Assembly: GCA_028716025.1 (NCBI GenBank)
Contig: JAQUQP010000130.1
Coordinates: 1-5,568, forward strand
Direction of reading: 5' to 3'
DNA length: 5,568 nucleotides
Origin: a bacterium
Lineage (GTDB): Bacteria > UBA6262
Of the stretch, positions 1 through 4,749 are shown piece by piece. The translations under genes and the position numbers were made by a program. The notes under the pieces were generated by a model. It was given only the letters and a program-made list of their open reading frames with translations, was not told the DNA's origin and did no database searches. Numbering within the stretch: the stretch's first letter is position 1; every line of letters starts with the position of its first letter.

Positions 1-844
1 CCTGATAAAGAACGGCAGCCAAGGTGTCCCCAAGGGGCCTGGCGTACTGATCCAGCGCAGCTGCTTCGCGCAAATTATTGAGCGCCTCATGCAGCAACTC
101 GGTGACGGCCCGCTGGGCGGACCCTTCATAAAGGAGGTCATAAGCAGCGCGGTAGAGGACAGATAACCGCTGGGTATTGGCGAGCAGGTTTTTTTCTTCC
201 GCCAGGGCCAGATCCTCATCCGGGAAGGGATTGACCAGCTCGATTTCCTTAAGTTCATAACGGTAAAGATCTATTTTTCTGGTCCGCTCTCTGGCATTTT
301 CTTCCATATTACGCAACCGGGTTTGCAGGGAGTGTAATTCTTGATACAAGGCAGTTGTTTCAGCTCTGACTTGCAGTAACTCGGCCCCCCCATATTCATC
401 AAGTAATTCAATGTGCTTACGCGGATTGAGCAATGATTGCTGATGGTGCTGTCCATAGATGTCGATCAAAGTCTCCGCTATTTCCCTTAAGACTGCCAGA
501 CTGACCTGGCGGCCATTGACCCGGCAGACATTTTTGCCTGTCCTGCTCAATTCCCTGCCCAGAATCAGGGGTTCGCCAGGCTCCCCAGACAAACCATTTT
601 CTTCTAATATATCTTGGGTCCTTTTATTTGACGTAATATTGAAGACAGCTTCAATCATGGCCCTTACCTCGCCACTTCTGATGTATTCGGTTAATCCAGG
701 GCCACCGGTCACTACGCTGACCGCATCAATAATAATTGATTTACCGGCCCCGGTCTCCCCTGTCAGGACGGTAAACCCGGGCGGTAAGTCAACTTCTAAT
801 TGTTCGATCAGGGCAAAATTCCGCATTATCAGCTTTTCCAGCAA
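1..844 (-). CDS. recN: DNA repair protein RecN, N-terminal half (partial)
   Basis: RecN is an SMC-like ATPase that acts early in recombinational repair of double-strand breaks in the cytoplasm. About 281 residues are visible of a family length near 560; the C-terminal half is off the left edge. The N-terminus (LEKLIMRNFALIEQLEV) aligns with the usual RecN start. A Walker A motif GETGAGKS sits at residues 29-36, and the RecN-type motif GQHHQQSLL at 131-139 corresponds to the usual GQHxHQSLL. From about residue 145 the sequence becomes Glu/Leu/Arg-rich and helical, fitting the start of the coiled-coil arm. I chose TTG at 844 because GAGGTG lies 6 nt upstream and the start matches the family; the ATG six codons in has no such site. 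It begins 12 nt after argR and is the last visible gene of the nadK operon. RecN after argR is a classic Firmicute arrangement. Confidence 0.96.
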   Translation of the reverse strand, partial: MLEKLIMRNFALIEQLEVDLPPGFTVLTGETGAGKSIIIDAVSVVTGGPGLTEYIRSGEVRAMIEAVFNITSNKRTQDILEENGLSGEPGEPLILGRELSRTGKNVCRVNGRQVSLAVLREIAETLIDIYGQHHQQSLLNPRKHIELLDEYGGAELLQVRAETTALYQELHSLQTRLRNMEENARERTRKIDLYRYELKEIELVNPFPDEDLALAEEKNLLANTQRLSVLYRAAYDLLYEGSAQRAVTELLHEALNNLREAAALDQYARPLGDTLAAVLYQ

Positions 845-856
845 TTGTTTCACCTC

Positions 857-1309
857 TTAAGTTAAAAAAGAACTAAACCGTTCCATCATCTTCCGGGCAC
901 TGGTTTTTGGTTTCACTACGATGAGAATAGTATCATCCCCGGCTACCGTACCGATAATTTCCGGCCAGCCCTCATTATCAATGCCCACAGCTACCGCCTG
1001 GGCCGCTCCGGGTGTAGTTTTGACTACAATTATATTCTCACTCAAATCTAAACCGGTAACCGTATTCTTAAAGACCTGCCAGCCTTGGGGCCAATTATTT
1101 TCCGGTTTCTTTTCTCCCGGCACGGCGTACCGGTACCGGTTAGCGCCGGTGGCCACTTTGGCCAGGCGTAAATCCTTGATGTCCCGGGAAACCGTGGCCT
1201 GGGTAACATTGAATCCGGCCCGTTTTAATTCCCCAGCTAAATCGGCCTGGGTCTCTATTGTTTTCTCGGAAATTATCTCCATTATTTTTCGACGTCGGCG
1301 GTTTTTCAT
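857..1309 (-). CDS. argR: Arginine repressor ArgR/AhrC
   Basis: This is a hexameric, arginine-sensing transcription factor that represses arginine biosynthesis and, in Bacillus, activates catabolism. The 150-residue length is normal. Residues 1-65 form the winged-helix DNA-binding domain, with the recognition segment TQATVSRDIKDLRL at 36-49, including the conserved Ser41-Arg42. Residues 80-150 are the oligomerisation and arginine-binding domain: TTPGAAQAVAVGID at 98-111 and GTVAGDDT at 120-127, where Asp125-Asp126 are the arginine-contacting pair in the family. The ATG start overlaps the mnmM stop as ATGA and is preceded by GAGGGGG, so translational coupling is likely. The N-terminus is unusually basic (MKNRRRRK). 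No ARG-box-like operator was recognised in the window, so autoregulation cannot be argued from the sequence. Confidence 0.97.
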   Translation of the reverse strand: MKNRRRRKIMEIISEKTIETQADLAGELKRAGFNVTQATVSRDIKDLRLAKVATGANRYRYAVPGEKKPENNWPQGWQVFKNTVTGLDLSENIIVVKTTPGAAQAVAVGIDNEGWPEIIGTVAGDDTILIVVKPKTSARKMMERFSSFLT

Positions 1310-1902
1310 CTGTTTGCCCCCTCTGTTGGCGCCGGTTGATTCCGTTCGATAATTATTAAGCCGGGGGCGTGGCGGCGGTTAAGGTAATTTACCTGCCCGG
1401 CACAGTATTCTGTTTTGTCAATCCCGGTCAGGAATCCTTCCAAACAGGCCAGTTCTTCCTGGCCACCAGGATGCCCGGTGTACACCACCAAACAGACAAT
1501 CCCACCCGGGCGCAGGATTTTCAGGCTTCCTTGCACCGCCTGGACCGTTGATTGCGGTCGGGTAACCAGACGGTGGTCCCCCCCGGGCAGGTAACCTAAG
1601 TTAAACACCACCGCATCAACCGGTTCCAAGACCAGTTCGGCCATATGTTCGTGTCCTTGATGAAAAAACGTAACTAGATCCTGCTGATACCCGTGTGCAC
1701 AGATCAACTGAGCAGCCTGGGCCAGAGCCTGGGCTTGAATATCAAATCCGTATATCCGCCCTGTTGGGGCTACTAACTCAGCTAACAAAAGGGTGTCATG
1801 GCCATTCCCAACCGTCGCATCCACCGCAACATCACCCGGCTTGAGGGTCCGGGTGAGGAAATTATGGGCCAGCGTCACGGTGTTTGGTAACAAAGTAAAC
1901 AT
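1306..1902 (-). CDS. mnmM: tRNA (mnm5s2U34) methyltransferase MnmM / YtqB family
   Basis: This 198-residue SAM-dependent class I methyltransferase belongs to the rRNA_methylase/YtqB Pfam family. The Bacillus member YtqB (renamed MnmM) methylates the aminomethyl group at the wobble uridine U34 of tRNA, completing mnm5(s2)U in organisms lacking the MnmC methylase domain. Visible motifs are the SAM-binding loop DATVGNGHDTLLLA (28-41), the acidic strand-2 end FDIQ (53-56), the NLGYLPGGD segment (101-109) and VVYTGHPGGQEE (139-150), all typical of this family. ATG at 1902 follows the nadK stop by 3 nt, with a GGAGAAGAG site inside the end of nadK. It sits between nadK and argR in one operon. The family assignment is firm; the exact tRNA substrate is transferred from characterised homologues. 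Confidence 0.88.
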   Translation of the reverse strand: MFTLLPNTVTLAHNFLTRTLKPGDVAVDATVGNGHDTLLLAELVAPTGRIYGFDIQAQALAQAAQLICAHGYQQDLVTFFHQGHEHMAELVLEPVDAVVFNLGYLPGGDHRLVTRPQSTVQAVQGSLKILRPGGIVCLVVYTGHPGGQEELACLEGFLTGIDKTEYCAGQVNYLNRRHAPGLIIIERNQPAPTEGANR

Positions 1903-1905
1903 TGG

Positions 1906-2763
1906 TTAGCTCTCTTCTCCTTTTAACTTGGTCCGCAATATTTCATAAAAATTTCGTTGGTTTAGTTTCATGAATTTAGCATTATATGGAGCTCTTTTGA
2001 CAATAATCTCGTCAAAAGGGTTTAATGGAAACCCGCTCTGCCCATCGATCGTCAGCATTACTTCAGCCTGGGTAGCCTGTAACTCCACCCTGATCGTACC
2101 GGCGCTATCAATCACAATAGGGATCGAATACAGCGTATGCGGGCAAATCGGGGTAACGATCATCAGGTTGAGATCAGGAAAGACCAGCGGTCCGCCGGCC
2201 GACAAAGAATAGGCGGTCGATCCGGTCGGGGTTGAGATAATCAACCCATCAGCCGGATAAATATCCACAAATTCATTGTTAATAAATGTCTTTAAGCGAA
2301 TCAACCTGGCAAAAGCGCCCTTGGTGACCACCGCATCATTCAGGCCGTAAAACTTGGCAGTTTCTACCCCTTTACGCACTACCGCGGCTTCAATCATTAT
2401 CCGTTCTTCAATGGTGAATTGGCCGGAGACCAATTTCTCCAGGGCTGAACTAATATCAGGCTGTTCTATTTCGGTCAAGAACCCCAGCTGGCCTAGATTG
2501 ATCCCAAACATAGGGATACCAAACCGGGCAATCAACCGGGCAGTATTTAAAATTGTGCCATCACCGCCCAAGGCAATGATACACTCAACTTCCCGGGCCA
2601 GATCAGTCTCCGAACAACCGACCACTCCGCCGCCAACCGCTTCGGAGTAAGAACCGGCGACCATAACCTGTTTGCCGTGTTTATGCAACCACTGGATAAT
2701 CTGCCGGGTAATCGACTGGGCTTCAGTTTTTTCGTAATTAATGATCAGCCCGATGTTTTTCAT
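1906..2763 (-). CDS. nadK: NAD kinase (ATP/polyphosphate-dependent NAD+ 2'-phosphotransferase)
   Basis: NadK phosphorylates NAD+ to NADP+ in the cytoplasm and is the only known route to NADP. The 285-residue length is normal. The nucleotide-binding motif GGDGT is at 66-70 with catalytic Asp68, followed by GINLGQLGFLTE at 87-98, the LND motif at 141-143, and the NAD-binding signature DGLIISTPTGSTAYSLSAGG at 172-191. PICPHTL at 205-211 is also conserved. ATG at 2763 is preceded by GGAGG with an 8-nt spacer. It is the first full gene of a minus-strand operon with mnmM, argR and recN, which groups cofactor supply, tRNA modification, arginine control and DNA repair without an obvious shared pathway. 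A possible short leader reading frame overlaps its start. Confidence 0.97.
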   Translation of the reverse strand: MKNIGLIINYEKTEAQSITRQIIQWLHKHGKQVMVAGSYSEAVGGGVVGCSETDLAREVECIIALGGDGTILNTARLIARFGIPMFGINLGQLGFLTEIEQPDISSALEKLVSGQFTIEERIMIEAAVVRKGVETAKFYGLNDAVVTKGAFARLIRLKTFINNEFVDIYPADGLIISTPTGSTAYSLSAGGPLVFPDLNLMIVTPICPHTLYSIPIVIDSAGTIRVELQATQAEVMLTIDGQSGFPLNPFDEIIVKRAPYNAKFMKLNQRNFYEILRTKLKGEES

Positions 2764-2833
2764 TATTTCCGCCTCCGGAATGGTTAATTCTAAACTTACT
2801 AAGTTCTACAAAAACTAATTCTACAAAAGCCAA
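2738..2833 (-). CDS. Possible 31-residue leader peptide overlapping nadK start
   Basis: A TTG codon at 2833-2831 is preceded by AGGAG with a 5-nt spacer and opens a 31-residue frame that ends 26 nt inside nadK in another frame. The peptide begins MAFVELVFVELSKFRINHS; its first half contains a five-residue tandem repeat (FVELV/FVELS), encoded by a 15-nt direct repeat in the DNA. It could be a leader whose translation affects the nadK start, which has its own GGAGG site. It could also be a chance frame. No relative is recognised. The good spacing of the ribosome binding site is the main support. Confidence 0.3.
   Translation of the reverse strand: MAFVELVFVELSKFRINHSGGGNNEKHRADH
2804..2828. 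repeat. Short direct repeat TTCTACAAAA x2, 15-nt period
   Basis: TTCTACAAAA occurs at 2804-2813 and 2819-2828, exactly 15 nt apart, with similar CTAA sequence beside each copy. On the minus strand it lies in the 5' leader of nadK, and it falls in frame within the possible leader peptide, where it encodes the repeated FVEL. It may be peptide-level repetition, a protein-binding site pair, or chance in AT-rich DNA. Confidence 0.5.
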
Positions 2834-2855
2834 TTAAACTCCTGTATACAAATTT

Positions 2856-2882
2856 TTGCATGCTTCAAGGATATTGTATAGT
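2856..2882 (+). promoter_or_regulatory. Weak candidate promoter for the lipoprotein gene
   Basis: TTGCAT (2856-2861) and TATAGT (2877-2882) could be -35 and -10 boxes for the plus-strand lipoprotein gene, but the 15-nt spacer is short. If real, it overlaps the opposing nadK operon promoter, so the two directions would compete for polymerase. Confidence 0.2.
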
Positions 2883-2901
2883 GTTGGCGAATATAAAACA
2901 A
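2873..2901 (-). promoter_or_regulatory. Candidate sigma-A promoter for the nadK operon
   Basis: Read on the minus strand, TTGTTT (2896-2901) and TACAAT (2873-2878) are separated by 17 nt. The -10 matches consensus at five of six positions and the -35 at the first three. Transcription would start near 2866, leaving a leader of about 100 nt before nadK that would carry the possible leader frame. This is a match by eye in AT-rich DNA. Confidence 0.35.
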
Positions 2902-2931
2902 TACCCTAATAACCTTTTGGAGAGTGGTTCC

Positions 2932-3459
2932 GTGGAAAGAAAAGTATGCAAAAAGGCCATCTTTATTTTCCTGGCCATGGCTGTGCTCCTGATTGCCGGC
3001 TGCGCCAAGCCCAGCCAACCCAAAGAAAACCCGCAAACCCCTGAGGGACCTGATACAACCCATTTGCGAGGGGAAAACAACAGCTTGGGGGTAGCAGTCA
3101 GCCGGGAAATCAAATCCCTGTCCGGCATGAACATCAATGGGCGAGACGGTTATGAAGTGGTCAGTCTGCAGGTGAGTATCGACAACAACAGCAAAAAAAG
3201 CGTCATCATTTCCCCGGCTTATGTAAGCTTACAGACACTCGATGGCGCCATCTATAAGTACTCGGCCCAACTCACCCAATCTCTGACTGGGAAGGCCGCC
3301 TTCAAGGAAGCCAAGGTGGCGACCGAGTGCCGGGGTGGCGGGCTGCTGATTTTCGAGCTGAAAAAAGGCGCTATACCCGAGAGTATTACTTACAACGATC
3401 AGGCCGGACACAACATCCCGATTAAATTTCCGCAAGACAACAAGCCAAAGACCATTTAA
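2932..3459 (+). CDS. Lipoprotein with DUF4352-like domain
   Basis: This is a predicted membrane-anchored extracytoplasmic lipoprotein of 175 residues. I chose GTG at 2932 because GGAGAG lies 7 nt upstream and the resulting N-terminus is a textbook lipoprotein signal: basic MERKVCKK, a hydrophobic core, and lipobox IAGC with the lipidated Cys at residue 24. An ATG 24 codons earlier would bury the signal and has no ribosome site. After a Pro-rich linker (about 25-45), residues 50-170 show the alternating pattern of a DUF4352 (telokin-like, immunoglobulin-fold) domain: YEVVSLQVSIDNNSKKSV, then ISPAYVSLQTLDGAIYKY, and LLIFELKKGAIPESITYND near the end. The function of such proteins is mostly unknown; roles in surface binding or envelope sensing are only suggestions. 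It stands alone, divergent from nadK, and ends at a strong hairpin. Confidence 0.85.
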   Translation: MERKVCKKAIFIFLAMAVLLIAGCAKPSQPKENPQTPEGPDTTHLRGENNSLGVAVSREIKSLSGMNINGRDGYEVVSLQVSIDNNSKKSVIISPAYVSLQTLDGAIYKYSAQLTQSLTGKAAFKEAKVATECRGGGLLIFELKKGAIPESITYNDQAGHNIPIKFPQDNKPKTI

Positions 3460-3471
3460 CACGACTGCAAT

Positions 3472-3516
3472 AAAAACGTAGGAGCGCTCACAAGATTTTA
3501 ATTCTGTGGGCGCTCC
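3472..3516. terminator. Bidirectional rho-independent terminator
   Basis: GGAGCGCTCACA (3481-3492) and TGTGGGCGCTCC (3505-3516) form a 12-bp stem with one G-U pair and a 12-nt loop. On the minus strand the stem is followed by TACGTTTTTATTG, a good U-tract (AAAAA at 3472-3476 on the plus strand); on the plus strand the following tract is weaker. It lies 21 nt after the lipoprotein stop and 6 nt after the stop of the 45-codon minus-strand gene, so it serves convergent transcripts. Confidence 0.85.
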
Positions 3517-3522
3517 CTAGAT

Positions 3523-3660
3523 TTATCTCTTAAGTTTTTGCCAGATGTCTTCAAACACATCTGTAAATTTAATACCATAGCGTTCCACTATATTCATGAA
3601 GATTTTGACCATGATAGTACTTACGATGATAATGGTTACCCATCTAAAAATATTATACAT
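3523..3660 (-). CDS. 45-residue single-span membrane peptide (unrecognised)
   Basis: A 45-codon frame starts at ATG 3660, preceded by AAAGGA with a 9-nt spacer, and ends 6 nt before the strong terminator. The peptide starts MYNIFRWVTIIIVSTIMVKI. Residues 4-25 form a hydrophobic segment long enough to cross the membrane, with one Lys at 19, and residues 26-45 form a charged, probably amphipathic tail (FEDIWQKLKR at the end). It begins 21 nt after the stop of the Tyr-rich gene on the same strand, so the two look like one transcript. Small membrane proteins beside a small exported protein are often immunity or accessory factors, but no family is recognised here. Good ribosome site, membrane profile and terminator position support a real gene. 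Confidence 0.6.
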   Translation of the reverse strand: MYNIFRWVTIIIVSTIMVKIFMNIVERYGIKFTDVFEDIWQKLKR

Positions 3661-3681
3661 CCAAGACCGTCCTTTAATGTT

Positions 3682-4095
3682 TTATGGTATATAAGACGTG
3701 CCAAATCTGGTGTAGCCACTAACATTCGTAGAGCTTATCTTAACGCCACCTATATCCTTAATGCCAAAATAGCATCCAACTGTATAATTGTAGTCCATCT
3801 GTAAATATGATTTGGTAGTTGAAGGATAAACGCACTTGTTAGTTAGTTTGTATATATTATCTATTTGATAATAGTAAAGCGCAGGATCGGACTTTACTAT
3901 TATATTCGCTCCGTACGCAGCTGTCCAATATTTTAATGTACCACTTTTATAGTATTTCCCGGTAGCAGAATAATTCATGACCAACGAGGAGGTAATTGTG
4001 ACATCTCGGTTAACGGTTGCAACTCCAGTGATCGCCGTAGCAGTAATAGAATCATCCTTCGTTAAATTCTCATTATTATTTCTTTGGTTCCATTT
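3682..4095 (-). CDS. Unrecognised Tyr/Ser/Thr-rich protein, complete C-terminus, start unclear
   Basis: The open frame spans 137 codons up to a TGA at 4096-4098, but the only standard starts are TTG at 3984 and ATG at 3978, both without a ribosome site (the DNA there reads CCTCCTCG). Those would give about 100 residues. Coding-like sequence continues upstream of them (DDSITATAITGVATVNRDVT), suggesting the protein is longer and that its true N-terminus was lost by deletion or frameshift, or uses a rare start such as ATT. The protein is rich in Tyr, Ser, Thr, Gly and Ile with two Cys (CVYPS and GCYFG), an extracellular-like, beta-rich composition; no signal peptide is visible. It ends RFGTSYIP. 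A 45-codon membrane peptide follows after 21 nt. No family is recognised. It could be a small secreted antimicrobial or surface protein, or a 5'-truncated pseudogene. Confidence 0.5.
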   Translation of the reverse strand, partial: KWNQRNNNENLTKDDSITATAITGVATVNRDVTITSSLVMNYSATGKYYKSGTLKYWTAAYGANIIVKSDPALYYYQIDNIYKLTNKCVYPSTTKSYLQMDYNYTVGCYFGIKDIGGVKISSTNVSGYTRFGTSYIP

Positions 4096-4144
4096 TCAGG
4101 TTATCTGATTTGTATCTTTTTATAATTCTTTTATACTTTAACAT
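4076..4144 (-). CDS. Doubtful 22-residue Lys/Arg-rich reading frame
   Basis: ATG at 4144 opens a 22-residue frame, MLKYKRIIKRYKSDNLKMEP followed by two Lys, ending in three consecutive stop codons TAATAATGA. The same frame is open further upstream with more Lys/Arg-rich codons (KKQRKKLRENQTA) but no standard start. AAGGGA lies upstream, though further than ideal. It may be the C-terminal remnant of a basic, helical protein, or low-complexity AT-rich DNA that happens to be open. It overlaps the upstream part of the Tyr-rich frame. Confidence 0.2.
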   Translation of the reverse strand: MLKYKRIIKRYKSDNLKMEPKK

Positions 4145-4436
4145 TGCTGTTTGATTTTCCCTTAATTTTTTTCTTTGTTTTTTTAATAAATCCTTTTTTT
4201 TAACACGATTACTTGTCGTAATATTATGTTAAACATCGACAATATTTTACTAATTTATCATTATTGAAAATTTCAATCACCAATTCTTGATTTGTTTATA
4301 AAATTGTCTTTCCATAATAAAAATCCCTCTTTACACTATAAATTCAAAATACTGTCGACAATGTCGGCAGTATTTTGAATTTTCTCCATTGGATATTGAA
4401 AGGATTGCTTTACTTGTCGAATTAATATTTAGGTCA
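4099..4436. other. AT-rich non-coding stretch
   Basis: Apart from the doubtful basic frame, no gene is supported here. The stretch contains long T-runs on the plus strand (around 4164-4200), a 15-nt palindrome ATTGAAAATTTCAAT at 4263-4277, a large hairpin at 4340-4382 and several TTGTCG/CGACAA motifs. On the minus strand an ATG near 4315 follows GAGGG at good spacing but opens only 12 codons (MERQFYKQIKNW), possibly a gene start cut off by rearrangement. The composition differs clearly from the conserved genes on both sides and fits decayed mobile DNA. Confidence 0.5.
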
Positions 4437-4445
4437 ACAATAATC
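4209..4445. repeat. Clustered TTGTCG/CGACAA motifs, imperfect direct repeat
   Basis: TTACTTGTCG occurs at 4209-4218 and again at 4410-4419, each followed by a similar AT-rich tract with AATATT/ATATTTA and then a TCGACAA or GTCAACAA-like sequence. CGACAA also occurs at 4238-4243 and within the hairpin at 4356-4361. The recurring motif on both strands could mark ends or internal sites of an old insertion element, or binding sites for a DNA-binding protein. Confidence 0.4.
4340..4382. repeat. 43-nt near-perfect inverted repeat (hairpin)
   Basis: Arms AAATTCAAAATACTG (4340-4354) and CAGTATTTTGAATTT (4368-4382) are perfect complements over 15 bp. The sequence between them extends pairing by five more positions, one of them T-G, leaving a 3-nt loop at 4360-4362. 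No long U-tract follows on either side, so it is not a standard terminator. It lies just beyond the transposase relic and could be an insertion-element end, a protein-binding site or a miniature mobile element. Confidence 0.85.
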
Positions 4446-4711
4446 GAGGCGATCTTTATTCTAAAGAAGAACCCGTGTCTAGGGGTCAGTAGTGCTTGTT
4501 CTTCACGATCTTCATTAACTTAGATCATGAGATTGCGTTTATATTTATATGCCCGGTGTTGGGCCATTTTCTTTATGTATTTATTCTTTGGTATTAGCCT
4601 ACACATGGGTTCTATCGATAGATACTATATCTGTCATACAAAAATAATGGTTTCCATCAGTCTTCGTACGAAAATATTCTCGAAAAGATCTCGTTTCATA
4701 ATTTTTGCTGT
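4437..4711 (-). pseudogene. Decayed IS1182-family transposase fragment
   Basis: Read on the minus strand in two frames, short stretches match the order of motifs in IS1182-family DDE transposases. First comes KIMKRDLFENIFVRRLMETI (about 4708-4649), like the family's RNYxRRFKxxDLFExIF segment. Then, in another frame, MTDIVSIDRTHV, a stop, and ANTKE (from 4637), like the family's DxxFIDxTHVKANANK; the stop replaces the usual Lys (AAG to TAG). Further on in that same frame is RTSTTDP, a stop, then TRVLL (about 4502-4460), like the family's KVSTTDPxSGxF. A frameshift, many stops and a shortened distance between motifs show it is dead. This is recognised from memory of the family's motifs, not a search. 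It marks the island as a former insertion site. Confidence 0.65.
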
Positions 4712-4749
4712 ATGTTGATAAACATTACTTTAACCTGATTGCTTATTTT

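Noticed and set aside
459..860. 133-codon plus-strand open frame
   Set aside because: Fully antisense to recN, whose Walker A and RecN motifs are clear; no ribosome site or recognisable protein.
2804..2828. Possible CRISPR-like repeat
   Set aside because: Only two 10-nt copies 15 nt apart; too short and too few for a CRISPR array.
2860..2931. Upstream ATG for the lipoprotein gene
   Set aside because: It would add 24 residues before the lipoprotein signal and has no ribosome site; GTG at 2932 has GGAGAG and gives a proper signal peptide.
3538..3804. 88-codon plus-strand open frame
   Set aside because: Antisense to the 45-codon membrane peptide and the Tyr-rich gene; His/Asp/Tyr-rich composition looks like reverse-strand shadow, and no ribosome site was seen.
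4527..4718. 63-codon hydrophobic plus-strand open frame
   Set aside because: Antisense to the transposase relic and without a ribosome site; hydrophobicity arises from T-rich DNA.
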